Source: Thalassobius sp034670005 (GTDB lineage: Bacteria > Pseudomonadota > Alphaproteobacteria > Rhodobacterales > Rhodobacteraceae). Taken from it: a stretch of DNA of 64,000 nt. The notes under the pieces are model-generated. The model had not been told where the DNA came from. It was given only the letters and a program-made list of their open reading frames with translations, and did no database searches. Both the position numbers and the translations under genes were made by a program. Positions 26,803 through 36,484 of the stretch are shown piece after piece. The number at the start of each line of letters is the position of its first letter. The stretch's first letter is position 1. Where the stretch lies: the NCBI RefSeq assembly GCF_034670005.1, contig NZ_JAXMOH010000001.1:558001-622000 (forward strand), written 5' to 3'.

Positions 26803-28894
26803 AAAGCCCGAACAGGTTGGCCTGAACGATACCGCGTTCCGCAAAACGAACCGGATCTGTTTCCGGTTGCCATCCCAACAGGTTCTTGGGATGCCGGTTG
26901 TCAAACGGTGAAAAATGCGCCCGCGATTTCCAGTCGCTCAGCGAAGGCCGCACAACCCCTTTCCGGCGCAGCACTTTCGTCTTTAACAGGTATTTCACTG
27001 CATCTGACATCCAGAATGCCTTCAGGTTGCCGGGGCGGACCTTTATTCTGGCACCAAGCGTCGACTGAATGGCGTCGAAATAGCCACGCGCCGAATAGAT
27101 CGGTTCCCCGATCAAGTTGAAGCTTTGACCGACCGCTTCGTCTTTTTCCATCATCCGGATCAAACCGTCCGACACATCATCGGCCAGAACAAAGGGCAGA
27201 ATATGTTTGCCATCGCCCCAGATCCGCACCGCGCCCGCGCCGTGCCAGCGCCCAATACCCCAATGCTGCAACGGTCCACCTTTACCGATCACGATCCCAG
27301 GTCGCGCAATGACCAACGGCAATCCGCGTTCTTCATGCATTTGCATCAACCGCTTTTCGCATTCAGCTTTGGACCGGGCATATAGATTGCGGTCCGACAT
27401 ATCGCCGAAATCGGTATCCTCTGTAATTGTCACCGACGGGTCCGACATGTCGAAAGATGCAATCGTGCCGGTATAGATCAGCCGCTTGACGCCGGCATCC
27501 AACGCCGCTTCGGCGACTCGCACAGCAACGCCGACGTCGTTTTCCAACGCGGCATCCCATGTCTTGTCCATAGATTTGGCCAAGTTGAAAACCGCGCTGA
27601 TCCCCTTCATCGCGCGGCGTAACCCGTCTTCATCCTTCAAGGACACGGACACGGTTTCGACGTGGTCTGCAATATCGTCGAACGGTCCATATTGGCCGCG
27701 ACTCAACACCCGCACGTCATAGCCGCGCGCGACAAGCGTCCGGGTCAGGTTGCGCCCGATGAACCCTGTACCGCCAATCACCATGACGGTTGGGTTCGGG
27801 GTCCCCCTGACGGGCACCGCTTCGACCGGGTCGGGCATCAGGGTCAGTGTATCATCGATGGCCTGCATCACATGCAATGCGGCGTGGCCCGTATAACGAG
27901 GATCTTCGGTTTGATCGGCGCGCAACGCGCCATAAACCGCATCTACTGTGCCGCGGAAGCTTAGCCCGTACGGCGATTTCTGGTTCAGGGAAACGAACTG
28001 CCGTGCAGCATTCACAACCCCTTCGCGCAGATGCTGCCCGGCCATTCCCATCTGTTTCAGAAATGGGTTCAACACCAGATCGGCAGCGTTGTCCTGTGCG
28101 ATCACCAGCGTATCGGCCGCGTAATCCATCCGCGCCACGCCTGACGAGCCGCGCAACGTCAACGAACGATCATCATGGGTTTCCACCAAAGACAGGTTGA
28201 TCGTCACATCAACATCCCCTGCCTTGGCAATCACGCGCCAGGATTGATGCCGCACCGCACCACCGGGCAAGGTGATCGGTTGCCCCAATTCCAGATGCGA
28301 CACCTGCAAGGGCCCGAATAAATCGACCGCAAACGCGAAAGGATGCGGGCCAAGTTCCAAAAGCAGGTTCCTGGCCTCACGCAACAGCCAAATGCCATAA
28401 GGCCCCGACCGCAGCGGGGCGAGCGGAAAACACCAGTTGATCTCGACCGCCGAAACACGCCCGATTTTTCCGGCTTCTTTCGCCGATTTCAGCCGACGAT
28501 AGGCAGGAATGCTTAGAAAGTTATGCCCGGCGGCAAACCGCACCCCGTTTTGGTCTGCGGCAACGACCATTTCCCGCGTGTCCTTGGCCGAAAGTGCGAC
28601 GGGTTTTTCCACCAGGCAGTGCAATCCGGATTGGAAGCAGGTCAGCGCGATACCTTTATGTAAATCAGGCGGGGTCAGGATATGCACCGCATCGCAAACC
28701 TTGGCCGCAATCATGTCCTCGACCGACTCGTAAGCCGGCACGCCATACCCATTGGCCATATCCTGTGCCGCAGTCCGCGAAACATCGCAGATACAAGCCA
28801 GTTCGGCATCCTGTGCGGCGCGGATCGCATCGGCATGCCAATTGGCAATGTAACCGGCACCAATAATGCCTACTCGGATCGGGGGGTTGGTCAC
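26801..28894 (-). CDS. Gfo/Idh/MocA oxidoreductase fused to NAD-dependent epimerase/dehydratase
   Basis: This 697-residue protein joins two NAD(P)-dependent sugar enzymes. Residues 1 to about 340 form a Gfo/Idh/MocA oxidoreductase: VGIIGAGYIANWHADAI for nucleotide binding and CLVEKPVALS, the EKP motif. Residues about 360-697 form an extended SDR: VMVIGGTGFIGRNL (GxxGxxG) and YARSKAECEK (YxxxK). GTG 28894 is chosen as start because GAGGAAGG lies 7 bases upstream and it avoids overlap with the preceding gene. It is last in a five-gene minus-strand operon that also contains separate proteins of both families (32078-33223 and 31125-32090). It probably makes or modifies an unusual EPS sugar; the two activities may be sequential. 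Confidence 0.87.
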   Translation of the reverse strand: MTNPPIRVGIIGAGYIANWHADAIRAAQDAELACICDVSRTAAQDMANGYGVPAYESVEDMIAAKVCDAVHILTPPDLHKGIALTCFQSGLHCLVEKPVALSAKDTREMVVAADQNGVRFAAGHNFLSIPAYRRLKSAKEAGKIGRVSAVEINWCFPLAPLRSGPYGIWLLREARNLLLELGPHPFAFAVDLFGPLQVSHLELGQPITLPGGAVRHQSWRVIAKAGDVDVTINLSLVETHDDRSLTLRGSSGVARMDYAADTLVIAQDNAADLVLNPFLKQMGMAGQHLREGVVNAARQFVSLNQKSPYGLSFRGTVDAVYGALRADQTEDPRYTGHAALHVMQAIDDTLTLMPDPVEAVPVRGTPNPTVMVIGGTGFIGRNLTRTLVARGYDVRVLSRGQYGPFDDIADHVETVSVSLKDEDGLRRAMKGISAVFNLAKSMDKTWDAALENDVGVAVRVAEAALDAGVKRLIYTGTIASFDMSDPSVTITEDTDFGDMSDRNLYARSKAECEKRLMQMHEERGLPLVIARPGIVIGKGGPLQHWGIGRWHGAGAVRIWGDGKHILPFVLADDVSDGLIRMMEKDEAVGQSFNLIGEPIYSARGYFDAIQSTLGARIKVRPGNLKAFWMSDAVKYLLKTKVLRRKGVVRPSLSDWKSRAHFSPFDNRHPKNLLGWQPETDPVRFAERGIVQANLFGL

Positions 28895-28907
28895 GGGAAT
28901 TCCTTCC

Positions 28908-29882
28908 TCACTTATATTCGATAATGCGCATGGCGCTGCCACGGATTTTCCGCAGGTGATAGCGGGCCATGCCGATCAGATTGGGAAATTTGGAAATGCT
29001 CAGGTAGACCGCTTGGCGCAACGCCATTGATCGGCCTAATCCTTCGCGCTGCAGACCCCGGACGGTCCGAAGGTAAGACAGGGCATAGACCGCCAGCACT
29101 CCGATCAAGTAAAGCGGGGCGGTGAAGACCAACGATAGCAGCGCAATAGTCGGCAGAGCACCACCATAAAGAATGACCCGCCGCCGTTCCTTGACGAAAT
29201 AGTCAGGATGCAAATCTCCGACTTGTGCAAACCCATGACCGCTACGCACTGCGCGCTGCCACCATTGCGAAAACCGGGTCATCGCCGCATCGTGCCGGGT
29301 CATCGGCTGAGGCAGGCGAATGATCCGGCGTCCGGATTTGCGTATCCTTGTGCAGAATTCATCATCTTCGGCCGCGACCACAGTCGGGTTGAAACCGCCC
29401 ACAGCATCGAACACGTCGCAACGCACCATCATGTCGCCGCCGCAAGCCGCGATTTCGCCCGCCGGTCGGTGCCATTCGAAATCAGCTAGGACGTTGTAGA
29501 TGCTGACATCCGGGTGGATTTCGGAACGCCAGCCGGTGACAATACCCAACTCCTCCTGACCCTCGAATTCGCTCAAGCCCGCCGCGATCCATCCCGGTTC
29601 AACACCGCAATCCCCATCGACGAACTGCACAAAATCGGGCAACCCACCCGGCTTCAACGCTTCGAAACCCGCATTGCGTGCCCGCGCGGCGGTGAAAGGA
29701 ACAGAAGTGTCCAGCTCGACAACCTCGACCCCCAAATCACGCGCCGCCTGTACCGACCCGTCAGACGACCCGCTATCGACATAGACGATGCGATCCAGTT
29801 GATCCTTCAGCGTTGTCAGGCAACGGATCAGGCGATCCCCCTCGTTGCGGCCAATCGCGACCGCGGCAATTGTCGCGGTCAT
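28908..29882 (-). CDS. Glycosyltransferase family 2
   Basis: This is a GT-A glycosyltransferase of 324 residues with a C-terminal membrane part. It begins TATIAAVAIGRNEGDRLIRCLTTL, followed by IVYVDSGSSDGSVQAARDLGVEVVELD, the metal-binding QFVDGDCGVEPGW, and an AAEDDEFCTRIRKSG region near the base. Two hydrophobic segments follow (around 235-280). ATG 29882 is preferred because it overlaps the stop of the upstream gene by 4 bases (ATGA), a typical coupled arrangement; the longer open frame runs into that gene. It is an EPS enzyme with unknown sugar and linkage. Confidence 0.86.
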   Translation of the reverse strand: MTATIAAVAIGRNEGDRLIRCLTTLKDQLDRIVYVDSGSSDGSVQAARDLGVEVVELDTSVPFTAARARNAGFEALKPGGLPDFVQFVDGDCGVEPGWIAAGLSEFEGQEELGIVTGWRSEIHPDVSIYNVLADFEWHRPAGEIAACGGDMMVRCDVFDAVGGFNPTVVAAEDDEFCTRIRKSGRRIIRLPQPMTRHDAAMTRFSQWWQRAVRSGHGFAQVGDLHPDYFVKERRRVILYGGALPTIALLSLVFTAPLYLIGVLAVYALSYLRTVRGLQREGLGRSMALRQAVYLSISKFPNLIGMARYHLRKIRGSAMRIIEYK

Positions 29883-31132
29883 TCTGGCGACTCCGGTCGT
29901 TTGTTTTGCGGCGGTGTGCCGTTCAGATAGCTGCGGATCAAGGTCCCCAGCCATGTCGCTTCGGTGGTGATATTGAAATCCGTCATCACTTTCGCCCGGC
30001 CTCGTTGACCCATCTCATCCGCCTTGCCCGGGTTGGACAATGTTTGCGAAATGGCCCGCTGCAACGCCGGTGCATCGCCCGGCGGCACCAGAATGCCACT
30101 TTGCCCTTGTTCGACCAGTTCCGGGATGCCGGCAATTTGCGTCGTCACCACGGGCAGTCCCGCCGCCATCGCCTCCATCAGAACTACGGGGACGCCTTCG
30201 GCAAAGCTGGGCAGGACCAGCGCATCGACCTGTTGCAGCATCGCGGCCACTTCGGATTGCGATTTGTACCCAATGAAATCCACTTGCGACGCCAATCCCG
30301 CCCTGTTCGCCTCTGCCTCCAGCGCAGCCCGTTCCGGCCCGTCGCCAATTACAGTCAAATGCAGGTCGGGGTATTGTTCCAACACCCCGATCATGGCTTC
30401 AAACAGAACCGGCAACCCCTTCACCGCCGCCAGTCGTCCGACGAAAAGCAGGTGATTGCCTTTTCGCTCGCTTTGCCCGGCGTAGCGTTCGGGATCGATC
30501 CCGCAATGGACGATATGCATACGGTTCCAATGACCGCGATCGGCAAAGCTCATCCCCTGCGACCGGCAAAAATCGCTGATACATGCCGTGAATCTGGCCC
30601 GCGCGATTTTTTCATCCAGACGCCAGCGTATGGGTTCAAAAAAAATGTCCGGGCCATGCAGTGTGAAACTGTAGGGAATGCCGCTGAGTTCATGACACAG
30701 CATCGCCACGGTGCAGCTGGCCTTGGCAATGTGGTTGTGCAGATGCTGCACACGCTTGTCCTGCAGATACGCTGCCAGAACCACCGCTTCGGCAAAATAA
30801 AACAGCTGGTAAAGCGTTGCCTTTGCCCCTCCAGGTGAGGTCTTCAACGCCAGGCGCAGCGCTCGAAAATAGGCTGCGGGTCGGCGCAGCGCCCGCATAT
30901 GAGCCCGCAGGCTGATCATTGGTTTGGCGGCGGCGCTGAGCACATAAAAAGTGTTCGAAGCCTCCTCGCGCTGTTCCGGTCCGACCAGATGTTCCACACC
31001 TGTGCGCCGAATTGACGTTGTTTCGACCTCGAACCCCTGTTTGCGCAACTCTGCCACTTCACGCTGAATAAACGTGTCAGTAGCGCGCGGATATTCTCCG
31101 GTCAGATAAGCTATGCGCGTCGGCTCAGTCAT
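29879..31132 (-). CDS. Glycosyltransferase family 4 (colanic-acid type)
   Basis: This is a GT-B glycosyltransferase of 417 residues resembling WcaL/AmsK-type enzymes. The N-terminus is RIAYLTGEYPRATDTFIQREVAELRKQGFEV, and YSFTLHGPDIFF forms part of the acceptor pocket. The donor side has HLLFVGRLAAVKGLPVLFEAM and PSFAEGVPVVLMEAMAAGLPVVTTQIAGIPELV, containing the E-x7-E motif. ATG 31132 has GGAGG five to six bases upstream, whereas the GTG at 31138 has no room for a ribosome site. It overlaps the stop of the upstream epimerase by 8 bases and is overlapped by the GT2 gene at its own end. Confidence 0.9.
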   Translation of the reverse strand: MTEPTRIAYLTGEYPRATDTFIQREVAELRKQGFEVETTSIRRTGVEHLVGPEQREEASNTFYVLSAAAKPMISLRAHMRALRRPAAYFRALRLALKTSPGGAKATLYQLFYFAEAVVLAAYLQDKRVQHLHNHIAKASCTVAMLCHELSGIPYSFTLHGPDIFFEPIRWRLDEKIARARFTACISDFCRSQGMSFADRGHWNRMHIVHCGIDPERYAGQSERKGNHLLFVGRLAAVKGLPVLFEAMIGVLEQYPDLHLTVIGDGPERAALEAEANRAGLASQVDFIGYKSQSEVAAMLQQVDALVLPSFAEGVPVVLMEAMAAGLPVVTTQIAGIPELVEQGQSGILVPPGDAPALQRAISQTLSNPGKADEMGQRGRAKVMTDFNITTEATWLGTLIRSYLNGTPPQNKRPESPE

Positions 31133-32090
31133 GACCACCCTCCAACGCTTCTTGCATCAGAGCTTCAAAATCGGCTTCGGGCTGCCAACCCATGTCCTGC
31201 AAACGCCGATTGCTATATCGTTTCGGCATCATCCGCGCCCGCAATACCGGCACACGCAAGAGACCCGGTCGACCTTTCCAACGCTCAAGACACCGCGCCG
31301 CAATCTCAAACATACGCAAAGGTATGGAAAAAGTCAGCCTGGGCCATCCACCCCGTTTCAGCGCCGCGATAAATCGGTTCCGGTCCGGCAAGTCGCTGTC
31401 CACGACATTCACAACACCCGACACGCCCTGCCCCACCTGTTCGGCAGCCAATATCAGCGCCTGCGCCGCATGGCGAACATGACAGAGCGGGATTTCGCCG
31501 CTATTCCCGATCCGTAGCAGAACCGGACCCAGACCGATGCCAATATGAGCGTTCCAGACCTGTCCCGGCCCATAAATCGCACCAATCCTCAGGATTTGCA
31601 GCGGCAATCCGGAATCCGCCGCAACAGTGGCACACAGCATTTCCTGGGCGATCTTGCCCCTACAATAGGCGTCACGTTGATCCGCGCGGTCATCAAGCGG
31701 GCTGTCTTCGTTAATCACATCGCCTTCGTCCAGCCGCATACCGGAATAAACCGACATCGAGCTTGCCAGCACAAGCGCAGGCGGCTTCTGAGCCGACAAG
31801 CACGCTGAAAGCAACGCTTTGGTCGCCTCTACCGTATCGCGTTGCTGCGCGGCATCGTCGCCCTCCATCGACGCGGCCAGATGCAGCACAACATCCACAT
31901 CCTGTGGAAATACCGTCAACGAATTGAGGTCACTGGTGATAAATTTCACGGAATCAGGCCAAGTTTGCAGAGTAACCGTTCGATCCCGGACCACGGCAGT
32001 AACCTCATGACCGGCCGCAACTGCATACGAAACCGTATGACGTCCTACATATCCTGATGCCCCGGTTATCAACAGCTTCAGAGCGCCCAT
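31125..32090 (-). CDS. NAD-dependent epimerase/dehydratase
   Basis: This 321-residue extended SDR protein binds NAD(P) through LLITGASGYVGRHTV (GxxGxxG) and has the catalytic YCRGK (YxxxK) with the preceding serine in LASSMSVYSG. Its likely job is to modify a nucleotide sugar for EPS synthesis, by epimerisation, dehydration or reduction. It overlaps both neighbours: the Gfo/Idh gene upstream by 13 bases and the glycosyltransferase downstream by 8, so it is part of a tightly coupled minus-strand operon. The exact sugar is not determined by the sequence. Confidence 0.87.
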   Translation of the reverse strand: MGALKLLITGASGYVGRHTVSYAVAAGHEVTAVVRDRTVTLQTWPDSVKFITSDLNSLTVFPQDVDVVLHLAASMEGDDAAQQRDTVEATKALLSACLSAQKPPALVLASSMSVYSGMRLDEGDVINEDSPLDDRADQRDAYCRGKIAQEMLCATVAADSGLPLQILRIGAIYGPGQVWNAHIGIGLGPVLLRIGNSGEIPLCHVRHAAQALILAAEQVGQGVSGVVNVVDSDLPDRNRFIAALKRGGWPRLTFSIPLRMFEIAARCLERWKGRPGLLRVPVLRARMMPKRYSNRRLQDMGWQPEADFEALMQEALEGGHD

Positions 32091-33223
32091 GTCATCGGCT
32101 CCATCGGGTCACATCGCGTGGTCATATCCTGCGCACCAGCGTGATCGCCCGCGTTCTGGATCGCCAACGTTACCTCGTTCAGGTGCAGGGCGAAATCCGA
32201 CGACAACCTGCAAGGACGCCGTTCGGCAATCGCTTCCAACATCTCGACCGGTCCCAGCGCAAAATTCATCGATGCCGCCCCCCAGCGCCCAACCATCGGG
32301 TGGGTAGGTCCGGGCAACGACACCCGCCGACCAATGGGACTATCAATCAGCCGCCGCCGAATGCGGAAACGTTTATGGAATTTCACCGGCGCGCCATTGG
32401 CCCAGGCCTTTTTTACCTGCAACACGCCATTGTCGCCGATCACCCTGATCTGATGATCATGTTGCGCGACGATAGAGCAGGTCAGCCGCACCATCGGACC
32501 AGTTTCGAAAAACAGTGTGGCGACAGAAAAATCCGGTGCGGCGTCAGCAACACCTTTCTTGTCCGGAATCGCCTGCCCCGATGCGGCAACGACCCGGCGA
32601 ACCGTCCCGAACATGGCGATCAGCCAGCTAAGATAGTATCCGGCATGTTCCAAGGTGCAGCCGACCCGGAATTCATCCTCGAATGGCCAAGGTGCGCCGC
32701 TTTCACTGATCCAGGATTCAACCGGAGCTTGCGGAATGAACCCGTCATCCAGTTCCGCATAGATCAACCGGGGTTTACCAGCGATATTGTTCCGAACCGC
32801 ATAGGCCAGCGTCTGCGCCGCCTGGCCCAGCACGCTGCAGGGGGCGGAAGCCAACAGTAAACCCTTTTCCGCCGCTAAACGGTGAAGTTCACGAGCCTGA
32901 TCCATCTGCATCGCCAACGGCTTTTCCGAATACGTGTGGAATCCGGCCTGCAAACAGGCCCGGTTAACGTCAAAATGCGCATCAGGATTTGTCAGGTTTA
33001 ACACAACGCCATCGCGCGGCAACGTAGCAAAGAGATCTTCCACGGCGGTGAAACGTGTGACCCCCCAATGGGAACAGAATGCCTCTGCGCGATCCGGATC
33101 TATATCGAAGGCGCCAACCACCTGCACGTGCGGCACGCTTTGGAGCGATCGCATATAAAGGTCCGCGACAAAGCCGCAACCGATCAGCGTCACCGCCGGG
33201 CCTTGTATAGTCTTACTGCTCAT
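32078..33223 (-). CDS. Gfo/Idh/MocA family oxidoreductase
   Basis: This 381-residue NAD(P)-dependent oxidoreductase has TLIGCGFVADLYMRSLQ as the nucleotide-binding start and YSEKPLAMQM as the EKP motif. It is the first gene of the five-gene minus-strand EPS operon and overlaps the epimerase by 13 bases. Together the pair recalls sugar-oxidation/epimerisation modules. The same two families recur fused in a single gene at the end of this operon, so duplication and divergence is likely. The substrate is probably a UDP- or dTDP-linked sugar, which is inference from context. Confidence 0.87.
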   Translation of the reverse strand: MSSKTIQGPAVTLIGCGFVADLYMRSLQSVPHVQVVGAFDIDPDRAEAFCSHWGVTRFTAVEDLFATLPRDGVVLNLTNPDAHFDVNRACLQAGFHTYSEKPLAMQMDQARELHRLAAEKGLLLASAPCSVLGQAAQTLAYAVRNNIAGKPRLIYAELDDGFIPQAPVESWISESGAPWPFEDEFRVGCTLEHAGYYLSWLIAMFGTVRRVVAASGQAIPDKKGVADAAPDFSVATLFFETGPMVRLTCSIVAQHDHQIRVIGDNGVLQVKKAWANGAPVKFHKRFRIRRRLIDSPIGRRVSLPGPTHPMVGRWGAASMNFALGPVEMLEAIAERRPCRLSSDFALHLNEVTLAIQNAGDHAGAQDMTTRCDPMEPMTWAL

Positions 33224-33393
33224 CCTGCACGTCTGCCTGTCATTTTGCGGCCTTTCTGATCATAGGATCATGTCAACAGTTTGTCGCGCTTATAGCGCTG
33301 ACGGGGAAATGCTGTCTGTGCAACACCGCGATTGCCTGCTAGCCATTTCAATAAGCCATTCGGGCAATTTCAGGTATTTTTTAGGAAACCGGC
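33224..33393. promoter_or_regulatory. Divergent promoter region, EPS operon / WecG-type gene
   Basis: This 170-base, AT-richer gap lies between the minus-strand EPS operon and a plus-strand transferase gene and must serve both starts. No strong promoter consensus, operator or hairpin was recognised. Confidence 0.4.
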
Positions 33394-34149
33394 ATGAAAT
33401 TCTGGGTTGGAACCTATGAAATAGACATCAACATCGCCAGTCAGGCGGCGTTGGAACGGGCAGTCGAGGACCGCTTTAACGACGATCAAGGCTTTGCCCT
33501 TGCGACGCTCAATATGGATCACTTGGATAAACTACGCCGCGACAGCGCATTCCAAACCGCTTATGCCGCGCAGGATTTGGTTGTGGCAGATGGCAATCCC
33601 ATCGTCTGGATGTCGAAGCTGGCAGGACGACCGGTCGACCTTATGCCTGGATCCGACCTCGTGCTGCCGCTCACGCGACTTTGTGCGGCACATGATGTGC
33701 CGATGGCGTTGGTGGGCAGTACGCAAGACAGTCTGGAGCGAGCGGCCGATGTGTTGCACCGACAGGCACCCGGGCTTCAGATCGTTGCCTGCATCGCGCC
33801 TGCCTTCGGGTTCAATCCTGAACGAGAAGAAGCCAGACGCATTCTGCATCAGGTTGCTTTGTCGGGCGCGCGATTCTGTTTCCTGGCTCTTGGGGCACCT
33901 AAACAGGAACGCTTTGCTGCACTTGGGCGCGAGTTGACGCCACATATCGGATTTGCGTCGGTCGGAGCAGGTTTGGATTTTCTGTCCGGATCACAAACTC
34001 GCGCACCGCGATGGGTGCGAAAATTGGCGCTGGAATGGCTGTGGCGTCTGCTATCCAGCCCAGGACGCTTGGCCGGGCGCTATGCCCGAAATTTCGCTGT
34101 CCTGCCAGGGCATGTGCTGCGATCAGTGGTCCGAAAACAGCCTTTATAG
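33394..34149 (+). CDS. WecG/TagA/CpsF family glycosyltransferase
   Basis: This is a 251-residue GT26-family transferase. ATLNMDHLDKLRRD matches the conserved N-terminal stretch, VADGNPIVWMSKLAGRPVDLMPGSDLV matches the family's D-G-x-x-x-V-x-x-x-x-x-x-G signature region, and CFLALGAPKQERF is the classic (V/A)xLGxPKQE motif. Members such as TagA and WecG add ManNAc or ManNAcA to undecaprenyl-linked GlcNAc. The C-terminus is basic and amphipathic, fitting peripheral membrane binding. It is the only plus-strand gene in this stretch and overlaps the convergent SDR gene by 6 bases. Confidence 0.92.
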   Translation: MKFWVGTYEIDINIASQAALERAVEDRFNDDQGFALATLNMDHLDKLRRDSAFQTAYAAQDLVVADGNPIVWMSKLAGRPVDLMPGSDLVLPLTRLCAAHDVPMALVGSTQDSLERAADVLHRQAPGLQIVACIAPAFGFNPEREEARRILHQVALSGARFCFLALGAPKQERFAALGRELTPHIGFASVGAGLDFLSGSQTRAPRWVRKLALEWLWRLLSSPGRLAGRYARNFAVLPGHVLRSVVRKQPL

Positions 34150-34917
34150 ATGCCGCGCCGGAACGGGCCTACGTAACAGCAAGGCATCCTTGATCCGGCC
34201 CTTCAATCCACGGGACGGTGGGATTTCGTGATCCCTCTCGAACACGGTGCCGCTTAGCGACGGATCATGCCATAAAGCCATTTCGGCCCCCCAAATTGCG
34301 GATTGGGCGGGGTCCAGCCCGTCAGGCACGCCAATCTTTGTCGCCAGCATGCCGGGCATCCAATCATTGATGACGATATCCGGAAACCGGTCGCCCAGAT
34401 CGGCCAGCGCTGCGCGGGTGAAAATGCGCGCCGCCCCTTTGGACACGGAATAGGCCGCACTGGCAGGCAACGGGAACATATCCGCAAATGTTGATACATT
34501 TACGATGCGGCCAAAGCCGGTCTGCGCCATGCTCCGCAAGGCCGCTTGGGTACAGGCCACCACGCCACCTAAATTGACCCCAACTGTCGCCATGAAACTG
34601 CTTGCTGTTTCATCCAGCAGATCACGGCGTGGATAGACTGCGGCGTTATTAATCAACAGCACCGGATCACCCAGATCCAGTGTCAACTTTTCAAATGCAG
34701 CATCTACTGCGCGAGAATCGGACACATCGACTTGAAACGGGTGAAACGCTGCTCCGGCCAATTCAGCGGTCTGTTGCAGCCCCTCTTCACCACGCCCAAA
34801 CCCCGCGACAGTTACACCGCGCCGGACCAGTTCCACGCTCAAGGCTCGACCCAAACCGGCACCGGCACCTGTAACCACGACAACGCCTTGCAGCAACCTG
34901 GGGTCATTCCGCGACAT
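34144..34917 (-). CDS. Short-chain dehydrogenase/reductase (SDR)
   Basis: This 257-residue classical SDR has VVVVTGAGAGLGRALS (TGxxxGxG), LINNAAVYPR (NNAA), the catalytic serine in VNVSTFADM, and YSVSKGAA (YxxxK). ATG 34917 is chosen because the longer frame upstream has no family similarity; it leaves a 14-base overlap with the GMC oxidoreductase gene. It is third in a minus-strand operon with that oxidoreductase and an acyltransferase. It may reduce or oxidise a sugar or lipid intermediate of the EPS pathway; the substrate is not evident. Confidence 0.85.
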   Translation of the reverse strand: MSRNDPRLLQGVVVVTGAGAGLGRALSVELVRRGVTVAGFGRGEEGLQQTAELAGAAFHPFQVDVSDSRAVDAAFEKLTLDLGDPVLLINNAAVYPRRDLLDETASSFMATVGVNLGGVVACTQAALRSMAQTGFGRIVNVSTFADMFPLPASAAYSVSKGAARIFTRAALADLGDRFPDIVINDWMPGMLATKIGVPDGLDPAQSAIWGAEMALWHDPSLSGTVFERDHEIPPSRGLKGRIKDALLLRRPVPARHL

Positions 34918-36484
34918 CGGCTTTCCTTTCGAATTGATCAGCAATATGATCGGCCACCCGCAATGCATTCGCTGCAATCGTCAGGCTGGGATTGACTCCC
35001 ATCGAGGTCGGAAACACCGACGCATCGGTAACGTAAAGGTTTTCCAGCTCATGCGCCCGGCAATCGGGATTCAGCACGCTGGTTTCAGGATCATTGCCAA
35101 ATCGCAGCGTACCGCAGGGGTGGCCGAAATTCAGCTCGGGCTGGAACCCCAGAAACATGCGCCATTGTCCTTTGAATGCCCGACGGATCAAACGGCGAAA
35201 TTTGCGCCGACGGGTCAGCAGTTCCCTGGAAATCGTGTAATCGAATCGGATCGCATCCGGATCATGCGGATCCAGCAGAACCCGGTTTTCGGCATAGGGC
35301 AGGTCCTCCAACAGCCCGACATAGATTTGCGCATTGCCAAACAGCTTGACCGCGATAAGAGCTGGGATTCGGGTCAGTTCCTTCAACAACCTGAACCGGC
35401 GCATAAAAGAGCGCTCTATCAGTTGCTTCAGGTAATGCACGATTTCACCATATGACACATCGATCCCCATCGCCTGCACCATACCCAGACGGTCGCCATC
35501 AACATGATAGAGATCGCGAAAGCCCAGCGATTTGCTGAGCCCGTCGGCCGCAGCGGATTTGCCGGGCCAGACCGCAATCATCTCGTTGAGGTGAAACATC
35601 AAGTTGCGCCCAACCATGCCATTGCTGTTGGCAAGCCCACCCTCTTGCGATTCCAGCAGCAGTCGGGGTGACCCAAATGCACCCGCCGCCAAAACGACAA
35701 TTTTAGCCGAGAACGTCACCACCTTGCCGTTCCGTTCCGCCTGCAGCCCGGTTATGCGCCCGTTTTCGGAAACCAGCCGTCGCACTGCGCAGCGATCCAG
35801 CAGCGCTGCGCGCGCCGTGTCCAATGCCGGTTCCACCCCGGCCGAGCGGCCATCCATTTTACACGCCCTTGGGCATTTGAAACCCAGGCATGACTTGCAG
35901 CCCTCAACCCGCCGCAAAGCTGAATGAAGTTGATAGGGGTGCAATCCACGCGCGCTCAGACGGTTTTTCATCCCCCGATCAGATCCCGACATCGGGGCCG
36001 GATCGCGCAACTTGGCACTTGGAAATGCGGCCAGCGGATCGGGTTCGCCGCCGACGCTGAACAGGTCTTCAGCCTGATCGAAATAGGGCCGCATCTGCGC
36101 ATAAGTCACCGGCCAGCCCCGGGTCGGGTGCGGCTTGTCCGGATCGTCGTCCAGATCGTGCGGTTCGGGACGTTCCAATGTCGCGGCATAAAACACCGAC
36201 GACCCGCCGACTCCGCCGCCAATGGGTCCAAAGAATTGGCTTGCCCGACCGTCTACCCGGGCCTGCATCGGGGTTGGCCAGAACCCACGGATGCTGCGCG
36301 CAACCGGGTCGAACATTTCCAGATTCAGCGCGGTTTCCTCGGCCCGGTATCCCTCAGGCCCCTGTTCCAGAAACAACACCCGCAGCCCGCGTTCGGCCAA
36401 TCGTCGCCCTGCCATACCGCCACCAATCCCGGTGCCGACGACAATCGCGTCCCAAGTTTCGCCAAGGGCGTCGTCTAATGTCAT
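34904..36484 (-). CDS. GMC family oxidoreductase (FAD-dependent)
   Basis: This 526-residue flavoprotein begins with the FAD-binding AIVVGTGIGGGMAGRRLAERGLRVLFLEQG. It contains IVVLAAGAFGSPRLLLES, a glucose-methanol-choline oxidoreductase signature, and ends with the conserved LYVTDASVFPTSMGVNPSLTIAANALRVADHI. A cysteine-containing stretch, CKSCLGFKCPRACKMDG, is typical of the cholesterol-oxidase-like subgroup. It overlaps the acyltransferase upstream by 4 bases and the SDR downstream by 14. In EPS loci such enzymes probably oxidise sugar or polyol alcohol groups, but the substrate is not shown. Confidence 0.88.
   Translation of the reverse strand: MTLDDALGETWDAIVVGTGIGGGMAGRRLAERGLRVLFLEQGPEGYRAEETALNLEMFDPVARSIRGFWPTPMQARVDGRASQFFGPIGGGVGGSSVFYAATLERPEPHDLDDDPDKPHPTRGWPVTYAQMRPYFDQAEDLFSVGGEPDPLAAFPSAKLRDPAPMSGSDRGMKNRLSARGLHPYQLHSALRRVEGCKSCLGFKCPRACKMDGRSAGVEPALDTARAALLDRCAVRRLVSENGRITGLQAERNGKVVTFSAKIVVLAAGAFGSPRLLLESQEGGLANSNGMVGRNLMFHLNEMIAVWPGKSAAADGLSKSLGFRDLYHVDGDRLGMVQAMGIDVSYGEIVHYLKQLIERSFMRRFRLLKELTRIPALIAVKLFGNAQIYVGLLEDLPYAENRVLLDPHDPDAIRFDYTISRELLTRRRKFRRLIRRAFKGQWRMFLGFQPELNFGHPCGTLRFGNDPETSVLNPDCRAHELENLYVTDASVFPTSMGVNPSLTIAANALRVADHIADQFERKADVAE

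Noticed and set aside
29813..30838. 341-codon open frame on the plus strand
   Set aside because: It lies opposite a clear GT4 gene and its translation is rich in R, H and Q without motifs.
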